Below, one piece after another: positions 23,122 through 35,480 of a stretch of DNA of 64,000 nt; within the stretch, counting starts at the first letter, position 1, and each line of letters starts with the position of its first letter. A model generated the notes under the pieces. It was not told where the DNA came from and made no database searches. It saw nothing but the letters and a program-made list of their open reading frames with translations. The DNA comes from Ovis canadensis. Lineage: Eukaryota > Chordata > Mammalia > Artiodactyla > Bovidae. The translations under genes and the position numbers were made by a program. Location of the stretch: contig NC_091255.1 in the NCBI RefSeq assembly GCF_042477335.2, forward strand, positions 31,350,501-31,414,500, given 5' to 3'.

Positions 23122-23691
23122 CAAAAAGACAGTACCACAAATCTGGACAGTAGACAAGGGTCACCATGCAGAAGCCTACAGGTCGTATCATGAATTATGC
23201 CTCTCTCTGAAAAAGAAAGAACACTGGATGCATTAAGCAGAGAATGGCCTGATCCAATTTGCATTTTAACAACCATAGACTGATCACTGTGGGGAAAGTA
23301 GCCACTAGGCCATCATCATGTCACCTAAGGTAGAGATGACGGTGACTTCAGCCATAAGTCAAAGAGAAATGGAAAGGTATGAATGTGAAAGCCATTCTGA
23401 ACTCGGTGACTAATTGGACATGTGTGGGAGTGGTATGGCTTGAGGATGATTCTTAAGTTCCTGTCTTAACCAGTGAGTTGATGGCAGTGCTATGTACAGA
23501 CCAGGAGCACAGCAAAGGGTGCAGGTCCGGGAGGAAACATCCTGGACAAACCCTTGAATGTCAGAATGCAACAATCCCTTCCTCAACATGTCATCAGGTC
23601 ATCCTCAATCTGTGGATGACCCATTTCTACATCCCTTACCTCTGGTTTCCCTCCTTTGGATGACTCCTACTTTCTCAATTTCCCACCTTAA
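23122..23691. other. Intergenic stretch without recognised feature
   Basis: No gene or clear repeat is seen. Confidence 0.4.
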
Positions 23692-23879
23692 AATTTTTTT
23701 AAAAACTTGTTTGGCTGTGCTGAGTCTTAGTTGCGGCATGCAAGATCTTTGATCTTCATTGTAGCATGCGAACTCTTAGTTTCGGCATCTGGGTTCTAGT
23801 TCCCTGACCAGGGAGCAAACCTGGGCCCCCTGCATTGGGAGTTCAGAGTCTTAGCCACTGGACCATGAGGGAAGTCCCT
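23692..23879 (-). mobile_element. tRNA-Glu SINE
   Basis: Antisense: T-rich start, gttccctgaccagggagcaa, end ggaccatgagggaagtccc. Confidence 0.85.
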
Positions 23880-24803
23880 CAATTTCCCACTTTAACCATA
23901 TCCTCCCTGTAGCTCCCTGTAGCCTGATCTCTGCCTTGTTTACTGTTACATCACCTATGTTCCAAACACATAGTAGGACATTCATAAATACTTGCTGAAA
24001 GGAAAAATAGAGTAGTGTGTGCCACTCATACTTAGAGCCACAAAATAAAACAGCACATTTTCGTGGATCCTGACACCAACAGTTTCACATGACATTTAGT
24101 AAAATTAAAAAAAAAATTTTTTTTCAAGTATTACAACTTTTAAGTGATTTCAAATGTTATTTTATGTTAAAAGAGATGGGAAAAGATTTTGAAGCAGACT
24201 TCAAAGTTCACATGAATTTTTAATATTCAATATATGTCAAAGAAACCCTGCAGCAGCTACCCTAGGCTAGGCCCCCCTCTCTCCCTCCCCTCATTTCCTC
24301 CATGCTCCCAGCCCCCCACCCTTGCTTGCTGCCAGGGTGGAAACATTTGGATTCTAGGAAGAGCTGGGGTTAGGGAAGGAAGAGCACAAGCGTGAAGAAA
24401 ACAACGTCTGGACAAGCTGCTGAGGGAAGCTAATGAAGGGCTGAAGGGCAGTATCTTTCTGGGCCAACACAGCAGCAGGAATCTGTGGCATCCTTGTTCC
24501 TTGGCTTCTCCGTCCTCTGGTGGTGCCCTGACCTGGGATCTGGGGCACAGCGGGCCTCTGTGCCAGTCTCTCAGCCCCAGGGATTAGCAGTGCCAACCAG
24601 CGAAGTTCAAGGAGGTGAAGGAGCCCTTCCAAGGGCACAGGCTGGCAGGTCAGAATGACAGGACAAAGTTTAATCCAAAGGAATCATTTGCCAACCTTGG
24701 AATGTCAGCTACTATGCCAGAACCTGTGTGGGGGCTGGACGGTGACAGGGTGGAAGAACTGCTGCAGGAATCTCGCATTTCACTCTGTAAGAACGACCTC
24801 CTA
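23880..24803. other. Intergenic stretch without recognised feature
   Basis: The left half is A+T-rich. The part from 24240 on is more G+C-rich, with a 94-codon open frame on the minus strand that I do not recognise. No gene is called. Confidence 0.4.
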
Positions 24804-24936
24804 GGGACTTCCCTGGGAACCTGGTGGTGAGGACTCAGTGCTTCGAATGCAGGGGGCACAACTTCCATCCCTAATCAGTGACCTAAGATCCCACATGCCA
24901 TACTGCATGACCAAAAAAACAACAAAAAAAAGAATG
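24804..24936 (+). mobile_element. tRNA-Glu SINE with target duplication
   Basis: Head gggacttccctgggaacctg, A-rich tail. The flanks gaacgacctcct (left) and gaatgacctcct (right) are a target duplication with one change. Confidence 0.85.
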
Positions 24937-25080
24937 ACCTCCTATTCTTCTACTCTTAAAGCCCACATGGCCTGCATTCTTATCTCAATGAAAAGAGCTC
25001 ATTCAGTCTGAGAATCACTTTCATTTCAGCGTCTACTTCCTGTGGAAGATGTGACCAGGGAAGGTTTGTCCCCCATCTGG

Positions 25081-26184
25081 TTCAGTTCAGTTCAGTTCAG
25101 TCGCTCAGTTGTGTCCAACTCTTTGGGACCCCATGAACTGCAGCACGCCAGGCCTCCCTGTCCATCGCCAACACCCGGAGTTTACCCAAACTCATGTCCA
25201 TTGAGTTGGTGATGCCATCTAACCACCTCATCCTCTGTCGTTCCTGTCTCCTCCTGCGTTCAATCTTTCCCAACATCAGGGTCTTTTCAAATGAGTCAGT
25301 CCTTTGCATAAGTGACCAACGTATTGTTATTTCAGCTTCAGCATCAGTCCTTCCAATTAATATTCAGGACTGATTTCCTTAAGGATGGACTGGTTGGATC
25401 TCCTTGCAGTCCAAGGGACTCTCAAGAGTCTTCTCCAACACCACAGTTCAAAAGCATCAATTCTTCAGCACTCAGCTTGCTTTATGTCCAACTCTCACAT
25501 CCATACATGACTACTGGAAAAACCATAGCCTTGACTAGATGGACCTTTGTTGGCAAAGTAATGTCTCTGCTTTCTAATATGCTGTCTAGGTTGGTCATAA
25601 CTTTTCTTCCAAGGAGTAAGCATCTTTTAATTTCATGGCTACAATCACCATCTGCAATGATTTTTGGAGCCCAAAAAAAAAAAGTCTGACACTGTTTCCA
25701 CTGTTTCCCCATCTATTTCCCATGAAGTGATGGGACCAGATGCCATGATCTTAGTTTTCTGAATGTTGAGTTTTAAGCCAACTTTTTCACTCTCCTCTTT
25801 CATTTTCATCAAGAGGCTCTTTAGTTCTTTGCTTTCGATCATAAAGGTGGTATCATCTACATATCTGAGGTTATTGATATTTCTCCTGGCAATCTTGATT
25901 CCAGCTTGGGCTTCATCCAGCCTAGTGTTTCTCATGATGTACTCTGCATATAAGTTAAATAATCAGGGTGACAATATACAGCCTTGACATACTTCTTTTC
26001 CTATTTGGAACCAGTTTGTTGTTCCATGTCCAGTTCTTACTGTTGCTTCCTGACCTGCATATAGGTTTCTCAAGAGGCAGGTCAGGTGGTCTGGTATTCC
26101 CATCTCTTTCAGAATTTTCCACAGTTTATTGTGATCCACACAGTCAAAGGCTTTGGGATAGTCAATAAAGCAGAAATAGATGTT
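25081..26184 (-). mobile_element. BovB LINE, 5' truncated, antisense
   Basis: The 3' end is at 25081 (the ttcag repeat) and the element runs continuously into the RT domain at about 26184. The minus strand keeps pieces of RT (YPKAFDCVDHNKLW, NNLRYVDDTTFM; the catalytic YADD-type box reads YVDD). Frames are broken, so it is inactive. Confidence 0.92.
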
Positions 26185-26550
26185 CACCTGGTTAGAGGGA
26201 CAGAAAGAATATGCTCTCAACACTGAGTTAAGTGATGTTCGTGTTGTCAGGGGAATGCTGAAATGGACCTCTGCCCTGCTCAATGACTGCATTCCTGAAA
26301 AATGCAGAAATCAATACTTGGTGAATAGAAGTCTGGCTTTCCAGCTGAAGAAGCATCCTGACTTACAAATACCACTTCAGAGGCAACCTATCTGATCTGA
26401 TTGATCTTCAGTTGTCAACTTTCTACAGGTTTCTCCCTTTCTCAGTTTTCCTATAAAGAAAGGGGCAAAATAGTGTATCAGAATGTTCCCTGGATTCTTC
26501 TGATTGTGCCACAAACTAGTTGGGTGTGCTTGGATAAGTTGCTTTTCTTT
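26185..26550. other. Intergenic; start of a MIR-like fragment
   Basis: Near 26500-26545 the words gtgccacaaactagttgggt and ataagttgct look like the start of a MIR whose continuation (ctcacttaacttttctaggc) follows the next SINE at 26742. No gene is seen. Confidence 0.4.
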
Positions 26551-26741
26551 TTGTTTTTAAGTAATTTTTAAATTTTTATTTGTTTATTTATTTATTTGTG
26601 CCATTCATTCAGGATACTTAGTTGCTGCGTGTGAACTCTTAGTTGCAGCATGTGGGATCTAGTTCCCTGACCAGAGGTCTAACTCGGGCCCCCTACATTG
26701 GGAGCACAGAATCTTAGCCACTGGATCACCAGGGAAGTCCC
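26551..26741 (-). mobile_element. tRNA-Glu SINE inserted in a MIR
   Basis: Antisense: (TTTA)n-rich start, then the ttccctgaccagaggtctaa box, and ggatcaccagggaagtcc end. Confidence 0.85.
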
Positions 26742-26778
26742 CTCACTTAACTTTTCTAGGCTTTAATTTTTTGCAAGG

Positions 26779-26912
26779 GAATTCCCTGGCAGATCAGTGG
26801 TTAGAACTTGGTGCTTTCACTGCCAGGACCTGGGTTAGATCCCTGGTTGGGGAACTAAGATCCCACAAGCCAAAAGGCACAGCCAAAAATAAATAAATAA
26901 AATACAAATAAA
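26779..26912 (+). mobile_element. tRNA-Glu SINE
   Basis: Head gggaattccctggcagatca, box ggttagatccctgg, tail aataaataaataaaat. It faces the SINE at 26551-26741 as an inverted pair 37 bp apart. Confidence 0.87.
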
Positions 26913-27054
26913 AAAGGATGAAGAAATTAAATGGTAAGATAATCTTGAAGGTGATATATTAATAAAGACTCACTGTTACAAGTGAAAAAAAAAAATTGTT
27001 CATACTCACTAAAGCAAATTTGGGAGTTTTTAGAGTTGTGTAACCGAATGGTCC

Positions 27055-27074
27055 GGGGGTGGGGGGTGGGGGAT
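27055..27074 (+). repeat. G-rich tract, possible G-quadruplex
   Basis: Runs of 5, 6 and 5 G separated by single T. The middle run can be shared to give the four G-runs needed. Confidence 0.5.
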
Positions 27075-27515
27075 GGAGTTCTTACTTCAGGTAGAGCTTG
27101 ATCCAGATATTTAAATGATGGTAGAAATCTCTGTCCGTATTTTGAATCCCTTTTTTCTGTCTTGGCTTCATGCTCATGGAAGTTATCTTATATCAACCTG
27201 GATTAACGATGTTAGCACATAGTGCATCTCAGCCAAAAGTTCTAGCAGAAGGCAAGGTGTGGAGGTTCACAGTTCTGCCCAAGTCACAGACTCATCTCAA
27301 GGAAAAAGGATACCGTGTTCTGATTGACTAGCCCTGAGTCACATGCCCAGTGAGAAGGGAGAGAGAGGAGCTAGACAGGCAAAAATATCAAATGTTGGAC
27401 AGGGGTGCTATAATAGAAAACAAACATATGTATGGGCTTGAGTCTGGGCCCTGTCACTAACCAGCTAGGTAATCCCGAGTAAGTTATCTTGGTTTTCTTA
27501 TCTGAAAAATAGGAT

Positions 27516-27822
27516 GGTGACTTTCCTGGTGGCACAATGGTTAAGAATCTGCCTGCCATTTCAGGGGACATGGGTTCCCTCCCTGGTCCCGGAAGATCCC
27601 ATGTGCTGCAGGGCTACTAAGCCCGTGTGCCACAATTACGGAGCCTGAATTCTAGGCCCTACAGGTCACAAATACTGAAGCACATGCGCCTAGAATATGT
27701 GCTGCCCAACAAGGGAAATCCAGACACCGCCAGTAGAGAGTAGCCTCCACTCACTGCGACTAGAGGAAGTCTGCAAGCAGCAACGCAGACTCAGTGCAGC
27801 CAAAAATTAAATATATATATAT
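27516..27822 (+). mobile_element. CHR-1 type SINE
   Basis: Head gactttcctggtggcacaat, long body (ctaagcccgtgtgccacaat, gagtagcctccactcactg), then an AT repeat at the tail. The sequence just before it (about 27440-27515) looks like a MIR fragment. Confidence 0.88.
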
Positions 27823-29327
27823 TTTTTTATGTATATAGGATGTGTCTCTATTGTGTGGGGTTAAATGGGAGAAGGTATCAAAGGTGCCTCATGCGGAAGG
27901 CTCATGACACATGTTCAGCCTAGGATGGTGTGACTTTCCTTAATGATTCTGAACAAATACTGCACTTCAGTGAAGGAGCAGCTCTTTAGAGAATAACTTC
28001 CCTTGTGTAATCACCTGCAGAGTGAGGGCTCCTAACCTTTGGCCAAACAAATCCAGATTTTACATATAACAAGGCTTTGACAACTCAGTTATGGATATTT
28101 CCGTTTAATTTTCTTGTTAACTCAGGATAAATTTAAAAGGCTCTTTTGGATTCAACCCTTGGCATTTGACAATCACTCTAAATTGTCTGAATCCTTTCTT
28201 TTGCTCTAAGTCCATTCTACTGAAGACATTTGGTTCGCTTTTTCAGAGTAGAGGCTCTAGGACTTTGTCGTTTTAAGAGTTAGTGCCAAGAGATCTTCTC
28301 ACAGCAAAGCTTCCATGAGCCAGCATCACATTATAAACCAGGACAACTCTGGAGCCAAGAAAAGTGACTCAAAGTCACCATATTCACAAAAGACTGATGA
28401 TCTTATTTACATAGCAGTTTATTAATTTTTGATCAGGATAGTGTTCTGAAACCATAAAATATCAATGCTTCCCATCCAGGAAATCCTCTCCCCTATGCCA
28501 GAGGACAAAGAATTTATCAGCCAGTAGCTCAGTGGGCATGGAGTCAATCTTTGGGATCATGTTATCTCCCCTGCCAGCTAAGTATGGAGTCAGTCTTGAA
28601 GACCACTTCACTGGGCCATGGTGAGGCCTGCTAGAGCACCGCCATGGCAACCCAACTCACTGTACCAAATTTAGCATCTGCCAACCTCCACCATGGCAAC
28701 CCAATTCATTGTAACAAATTTAGCATCTGCAAACCTCTGCATTTTTTAGCTTCTCTTTTCTAGGCTCTCAACTGACTATGCCTCTTTGATTCACATCATT
28801 TATATCTGGTCCACAACATATATAACACCAGTTGATGAGATGTCCACTTACTCAATTATAATCACAGTCCAGTTCTGCCCTCCTGAAGTTTCACCGGGTC
28901 ACCGTGATGGAAAATTGTGTGTGATCCCAAATTCTTCAGGTATCCACTTCCGTCCTGCACCGCCCCCCCCCCCAATTATCTAAATCACTTCCTGTGTTTT
29001 AAGAGTTAACCCATAGGAATAGCCATTTTCCACTTCATATTTCCCTCTATGGTGGTTTTTCCTCTTTCCATCTTGGGCACCCTTCATAGATACTACCAAG
29101 TTTTCCCGAGAGGGGAACTCACTTGAACCGTGAATTCATGACAGCAACTGAAAAGGTGTAGGGATTGGAATGATTCAGTATTGACATCAACACATAGTTT
29201 GGGAACAGATTCCTCCCATTGTTTGTCACATTTTTCTTTGAGAGCTCAAGACAATGTTTTTGTTAATCAAGGCATTTGGTTAAAATAACAATTGAGTTTT
29301 GAAGATACTACTTTATTAGGTCTTGGG
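27823..29327. other. Intergenic; 49-bp tandem duplication, otherwise unassigned
   Basis: Apart from the tandem duplication at 28638-28735 and a C-run at about 28963-28974, I recognise no gene or element. Confidence 0.4.
28638..28735. repeat. Two tandem copies of a 49-bp unit
   Basis: The words ccatggcaacccaa and aaatttagcatctgc occur twice, 49 bp apart, with a handful of differences. Confidence 0.85.
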
Positions 29328-29448
29328 ACTTCCCTTGTGGTTCAGCGGTTAAGACTCCACTCTCTCAGTGCAGAGGGCACAGGTTTGATCCCTAGTCAGG
29401 GAACTAAGATCCCACATGCCAAATGGCATGACCAAAAAAATAATAAAA
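29328..29448 (+). mobile_element. tRNA-Glu SINE
   Basis: Head gggacttcccttgtggttca, box ggtttgatccctag, tail aaaaaaataataaaaag. Confidence 0.87.
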
Positions 29449-30005
29449 AGAAATATCTGTCTCAATTTCTACACCGTTGCATCTCTGGTTTTAGTCTGAT
29501 TACATTCAAACCTCTGCTCTCATTTCCTGCCTGCGCTTACTTCCAACTGTTGCAGTTTTCCCTTGGCTCTATTTGTCATTTTCCCCCTTTGCGCCTTGGT
29601 TTTCATGACTCTTTGATGAGGCTATCTCACAATCCCTCTCTCTCTCTGTCCCCTCTCTGTTTTTTTTTTCTCTATCTATACATTCCCTCTTTTTCCTAGT
29701 TCTTTTCTTTGAATGTTTATTTCATCATTCTGCCCCCACTTCCTTTTTTCTGATTCTCTTCAGTCCCTTTGCTTATTCTTCTGTGTCATTTCCCATTTCC
29801 TATTCTTACTTCTCATCGTCCTACCAGCCTCTGCCTCTCAGTTCTTGTCTGTATTGGGCACTGTAGCTGTTTGTGCTTTGTCTTTCTGCTGGTCTCCAAC
29901 TCAACATATTGCATGCTTTTTCTGTCAATGAATCTTTCCATTGACTGCCTCCTCTACCTTCTGTTCTGCTTCTCAGCTTCCCTGACTAATCTTCATCTCT
30001 TTCTC
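29449..30005. other. Pyrimidine-rich intergenic stretch
   Basis: Strongly T/C-rich on the plus strand (many ctctctctct and ttttt runs). No gene is seen. Confidence 0.45.
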
Positions 30006-30126
30006 TCTCTTTTTTTGGTCACACCATGCAGCATTTGGGATCTTTGTTCCCCAACCAGGGATCGAACTCATGCCCCCTGCATTGGAAGTGCAGAATTTTA
30101 AACCACTGGACCACCAGGGAAGTCCC
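30006..30126 (-). mobile_element. tRNA-Glu SINE
   Basis: Antisense: ttttttggtcacaccatgca … gggatcgaactcatgcccc … ggaccaccagggaagtccc. Confidence 0.88.
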
Positions 30127-31350
30127 CCGCTGGTCTCTATTACCACCTCTTTTCTCTCACTCTGCTAATCTACCAGCCACTATGACCTATCTCCCTGGGA
30201 TCTGGTGGTTCCTCCTTGTCACTCACTCTCCTTATTCCACCATCTAGACCATCTGTATCTTCCACCATTGGGGTCCCTTCCCATCTGCCTTTATTTCTAT
30301 TTTGCTTGTTTTTTTTTTTTATGACCATTTAACCAGTTCTATGATTTTGGTTCTTCTCAGCATCTATAACAGACTTTCTTGAAATTTCTGCCAAGGATTG
30401 TGTCTTGCCCTCCATCTCTCTACATCTCTGCCTCTTCTACGCAACAAATCTTTTCCTATCTGTCTTTCCATCTGCATATGTCTGTTTCTTTCATTCCCTT
30501 TGTCTCTCTCTAGCTCAGCTTTTTGCTTTTATCTTTCTCTTGCTTTTGTCTCCTGTATCTTTTCTGTGGATAATTAAGGGTTATCTATTTCTTTCCCATT
30601 GTTAAGTGGAATTGCAACTTTCATCTGCTTACACTTCATACAACCTGGATGTTCTGCCTGCAGAAGGAAGGTGTCTTGTGCAGTAGAAAAAAAAGAAAAG
30701 AAAATGAAGTAGAAGCAGCAAAGGAGAAAGCAGAGCTTTCAAATTAATCCCAGAAGAGAGTCAGATATTCCTTAATGCTTCTGCATCCAAGTGGAAGCCT
30801 CACCTCATTTGCTTCTGCCTCTGACCTCATTCTCCCATGAAAGCCCAAGCTTGGGAAGACCCTACACGGGGCACCCAGAATGGGTGGTTGAGTTCCTGCT
30901 ATGGCTCTAGACTTTAGTACAGTTTGGAGAAGACAGACCTAGCCAGGTGTTCATTCCTCTAATGAATCTCAGAATTCCTCTAAGAATCTGCATTTTTTTA
31001 AAAAGGTCCAAAGACACTAAAAAAAGGTAAAAGGAGGATGCTCGACACAGTAGGACTAGGTTGAAATACAAACAGAATGATATGGTTTTGAGAACCAGAA
31101 ACATCAACTGTTTCTTGTCTCTTAGCAACTGTTATGTCCATTCCTACTGGTTACACAGCACCTGTTGAACCCTCCTCCCTCTGCCATAATTTGGTCATGG
31201 ATGAGGTCTCTCTTCTCTCTAATCTTCACCCCTTCTGACCAGATCTCTTTCTGATCCTAGAAGGACTTCCACTTTACTCATCTGTTCCTGTGCTATAGCA
31301 AAGTCTCTGTTCCCATGGCAGTTTCTTCCAGCTTCATGCCTCCCACTACC
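30127..31350. other. Intergenic stretch downstream of TLCD2
   Basis: The first half is pyrimidine-rich and the rest ordinary. Part may belong to a longer TLCD2 3' UTR. No other gene is seen. Confidence 0.4.
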
Positions 31351-31351
31351 C

Positions 31352-31357
31352 TTTATT
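31352..31357 (-). terminator. TLCD2: Candidate TLCD2 poly(A) signal
   Basis: AATAAA on the minus strand, about 270 bp after the TLCD2 stop. It is the first such signal downstream. Use of a more distal site cannot be excluded. Confidence 0.4.
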
Positions 31358-31627
31358 GGTAGCACAGGCTGTACCTCTGGAATTAGTTCCCTGAAAAGGG
31401 CAGTAATCTGATGATGGGATTCAGTGAACAGTAGCCCAGGTTCCCACCCATCCATGAGTATTAGCATTTCTCCTCAGATCCTAGGAATGCAGGAGTTAGC
31501 TGGAAGAGGAACTGAGATACTGAAAACCAAGTCCAGGCCTTGTCCCTGCGGGATAGTGCATTGAAAACCAGCATCTCCTGGTCTTGGTCTTCCCTCCCCC
31601 AGGCCTGGCAGAGGGGGAGCCTGAGGC

Positions 31628-33425
31628 TCAGTCTCTCAGCCTGAGAGTGGAATCATCCCTGGTGATGGACTCACCATCACAATCTGTCCTAGTGCCCCTG
31701 GTTTCCTTGTTTCCAAGGGTGGGTGGGCAGGGCCGAGATCGCAAAACATCACTGACCAAAATGTGGATGCCCAAATTGATGCTCATGGCGCCCACAATGG
31801 CCAGTCCAGTTCCACCAAGGATGACCAGAGCAAGAGGGATCTGGTGGCATTGCTGGAACAGCCACAGGCTCATCCATCCCAGCGGCACCAGGCGGAAGAG
31901 GGCCAAGGTGGCCAGGGTGGCCCAGCTGGTCACGCTGAAGGCCAGGGATGGAGCCTGGCGAGAGAGCAGCAGCAGCTGGCGTAGGTGCAGGCAGGTGGAG
32001 TTGAGCTCCAGGAGCAGAGACACCACAGAGAAGCCCACGTAGTGGCCGGACAGAACGGCGGTGCTGAGGCAGCTCACGACCTGGGGAGCCGAGGTCAGAG
32101 GTCAGAGGACCTTCCATGACCTACCACCCATGAGGTCCCAACACGATCAGGTCCCAACATCCCAGTCCTTAAGAAGGGTTTCCAAGCAGTTTGTGGCGCT
32201 TCCCACACAGCCCCCAACAAAGCCAACCTTATGTTTACCCGTTTGTTAGGAGCCTGAATGGCCATGAAACAACCCTTCCATAGAATTGAATTGGAGCAGC
32301 TTTGGCCCCGGGCTGTCTGCCTCCCACCATTTGCATTCCTGTGCTTTCACACCCCATCCCCACTCCCAGTACTGGGACTCCCCCTTCTTATTAAGCTCCA
32401 TAGTCAATGTTTCTGTGATAGACTGGACACCTGTGGGAATCCAGTCTCCTTGGGCAGTGCTGACTCCAGCTGTGGCCAGCAGTAATCCCCTCCCCCCAGT
32501 TCAGCCCAAGGTTGGGAGGATCAAGTGCCAGCAGGGGTCGGAAACTCCGGGGGAAGTCACAGGACAGAAGGCTGATGAGAGACTAGGAACCCCCAGGCTG
32601 GCCACGCCTCCTTCGCTGTCTCGGGGCTTGCCAAGTCTCACCACCGCATGGTGACAAAGAAGATCCCAGGCCTGGCCCAAGGTCTGGTTCCACAACAAGT
32701 CAGTTCCATCTGCCAGGAAATAACCTGTGGGCAAGGAGGGGAGGCTGGTGTTAGGCTTCCCCCAAGCCAGTGTCCAGTCTGGAGAAGAATCTCCACCTTT
32801 CCTGCCTCTTTAGTTTCCTCTCAGTAAAGCTGCCAGAAATATTTCACTCCATCAAGAAATGGAAGAGGGAAGGAGACCTGGAATGACTTCTGGAAGTTTG
32901 TCCCCTGCCCCAAACTGGTCCAGCTTTCCCTGAAGACTTACCCACAGAGACAGCCACCAGCAGCAGAGCCCAGGGAGGGTGGCCATGAATCGGGTCGGCG
33001 GCCATCTGAGGGTACAGCGACAGCCTGGAGGAGACGGGAGAGCCATGGTCAGCGTCTGTGTGGACACGGATCCATTCTCCGGCTGTGGACGGATCGATAC
33101 CACCCACTCATCCACAAACCCACCCCAGCCTCAGACACTTCGAGATCTCGCATGGATTCTGAAGATGCCTCCGGGTCTTTTAATCCCAGACAACCGCCCC
33201 CCTCCCTCGCCCTCGCCACTGTGCCTCCGAAACCTCTTAAGCCCCGCACCCGAGCAGCGCCCCGGCCCCCGTAAGCAGGCTGTGCACCAGGGAGACACAA
33301 ATGTTCCGCCACTTCCAACGGTTCTGGGCGGCAGATCCCGGCGTGGGCAGCAGCTGCAGCCCCCAGTGCAGCCCCCGGAAGGCGGCGAAGGAGGCGCCGG
33401 TGACGAGGAGCCCAGAGGGCGCCAT
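31628..33425 (-). CDS. TLCD2: TLCD2, TLC domain-containing protein 2
   Basis: TLCD2 is a multi-pass membrane protein of the TRAM-LAG1-CLN8 family. Together with TLCD1 it is reported to limit uptake of long-chain polyunsaturated fatty acids into membrane phospholipids. Four coding exons fit with clean phases: 33425-33250, 33024-32942, 32724-32642 and 32080-31628 (stop included). They give 264 residues, the same length as the human protein. The start MAPSGLLVTGASFAAFRGLH and the end STLRLRD agree with the family. Several hydrophobic segments are visible (for example LLVAVSVGYFLADGTDLLW around residue 85 and the ATLALFRLVPLGWMSLWLF part near 195). The HH pair in DLLCHHAVVVSC (about residue 110) is the conserved TLC-type histidine region. 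The donor of exon 1 (GTGCGG) is unusual in form but acceptable. The gene lies tail-to-tail with nothing; its promoter faces MIR22HG's 3' end. Confidence 0.95.
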
Positions 33426-34060
33426 GGCCTGGCGGGCGGGCTAGGTCTGGATCGGTCCCTGGGGCTCCCGGGCTCTCAGCCCCGACGCATCCAACACCCC
33501 GCTGCGGAGACTGCGAGCAGGATTCCCGGCAAGGCGGGGTCCTTAGGTTCCCCCGCCCGCCCCGCCTTCGGAATCGGCTTTAACTTTTCCAGGTCTCGTC
33601 CACGCCCCCAACCCCTGGCTGGGCGGTGATTGGAGAAGCCGTGGGGCCACCGCCCCTTGAGCCACCGCAACCGACCACTTGCCGCCTTCGAAGGGGATGG
33701 AGGGTAGGGGGCTTCCCGGGATCAGACCCGTAAACGGAGTTTAGGGAGGCTTTCTGGATGTCGACAGGGGTCTTCCCAAGCCCTCTTGTGTCCCCACTTC
33801 CCCGCAAATCCGGAAATGGCTTGTTAATCTCACCTGATACTCTCAGAGGCCCAGCCATATGAACCTTCACCTACTTCACCTCCTCTCACCTCTCACCTGC
33901 TGTGCCTCCTTCCCACCCTACCCACGCAGCCCTGAAGTTAGAGGCCAGGGCAAACCCACTCCTACGGGCATAAACCTCGCCATCGCTCTGCCCCGCGCCC
34001 CACCCCAGTCAGTTGTGGAGCGGGGCGGGGCGGGGGCGGACACGGGGGCACATCACTTCC
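33426..34060 (-). promoter_or_regulatory. TLCD2: TLCD2 promoter region, CpG-rich
   Basis: G+C- and CpG-rich sequence runs from the first exon to about 34050. It has a CCAAT-type box on the minus strand (gtgattggag near 33627) and GC boxes (ggggcggggcgggggcgg near 34021-34038). No TATA box is seen. The start site is not resolved. Confidence 0.5.
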
Positions 34061-34734
34061 TTCCAGCCACCTTCCTTCCCGATGTTTCCAGACCTTGAAC
34101 ATATTTCAGCAACCCCATGTAAACTCCAGGAGTCCTGCGCCTTGACATGGTACCTCTCATAAGGAACAACTCCCTTTCTCTAAGAGCGACCCACCAGGGC
34201 CCCTCGCTACAGAGGACCTTGATCATCAGCCCCAATCTTGAAAAGCACCCCCCCCCTCGCCCCCTCCCGCCAGGGCTTGGTACCCATTAGGGGAGGAATG
34301 AGTATCTGTGCCAATTTGAGGAGGCAAGGAGAGGTGGCACAGGGTCATCTCAAGATTGGGGAAGAGTCAAAGGGAAAAAGCCACATCTTGCTTTCAGAAG
34401 CAGGACTGTCAGGATTATACAGAAGCTTTCAGCTTTGGGGGCGGGGAACTTTTCCTCTTCTGAAGAGTGACAGGTTCTTCCTGTTTTCCATTTTACTCCA
34501 TCCACTCTACACCTCTTTAGGTGGCTGCCACCAAGTCAGGGCAACAGCTGTTCCCTGTACAAGGAGTGGATTCCAGCTACTCCCAAAGAATAAAACTCAT
34601 AAAGCAATAGGTGCTCCCACAAATGTTCTCACAACTCCCCTCCTCCACTAAAACCCCATTATATGAATAGGGCTGCAGGGAACCCTTCATTCTTCCACAC
34701 CCACCTCTCCAGAAGTTTTAAAAATTACAGATTC
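34061..34734. other. Intergenic stretch without recognised feature
   Basis: No gene or repeat is recognised. Confidence 0.4.
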
Positions 34735-35480
34735 TTTTAAATCTTATTTATTATATGAAACCCATACATGATTAATGTAGAAAATTTAGCAACTACAGAA
34801 AACCAAATGAAAAATTACAACTTTATTCCCTCATCCAAAGATAACCACTATTATTAACAATTTGGAGTATGTCTGCAGTCTTTTTAAAACTGTCTTGTAA
34901 GTATACGCCCATATTTAAAAGAGCAAAATTGAGATCACATAATACATATCATTTTATAACCTTTTTAATATTCAGAGAACATTTTTCTTTCCAGTCAAAT
35001 GCTCTCCTACATGACTTTTAATGGCTGTGCAGTGTTCCACCATCTGGGTGGATACATAATAATTTACTCAAGCAACCTCTTCTTGCACATTTTCATTACA
35101 GCTGAAAAAGAAATGAATTCCCAGCCGGACAGTTGGTTCTCAATTTTTCCTATTGCATTGCTGGGATGAACATCTTATAACTAATCTTTAATTATATTCT
35201 TAGGATACATTCCCAAATGTAGAATTACTAGATCAAAGGCCATGATACTTTCAGGACGTTCGGCACACATTACCCAACTGACATCAGTAAGACTACCCAC
35301 TTGTATACCCATGTGCAATGTACGAGAGTGTCATTTTAGTACTTCTTTGTCAATAACTGGGTCTTATTTTTTCTCTTATAGTTTGCTACAGGAAAAAATG
35401 CTTCCAGCTATAGCTGCCTTTAATTACTAATGAAGCACATTTTCCCATGGTTTTATCTATTGGAACTTCTTTTATGAATT
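34735..35480 (-). mobile_element. Old L1 fragment, antisense
   Basis: Worn wording of the antisense L1 ORF2 3' region: tttaatggctgtgcagtgtt, gctgggatgaacatcttata, gtagaattactagatcaaag, caatgtacgagagtgtcat. Confidence 0.65.

Noticed and set aside
31749-32117. 122-codon minus-strand frame over TLCD2 exon 4
   Set aside because: Out of frame with TLCD2, no independent support.
32979-33629. 216-codon plus-strand open frame across TLCD2 exons 1-2
   Set aside because: Shadow of TLCD2 and its G+C-rich promoter; TLCD2 on the other strand explains the region.
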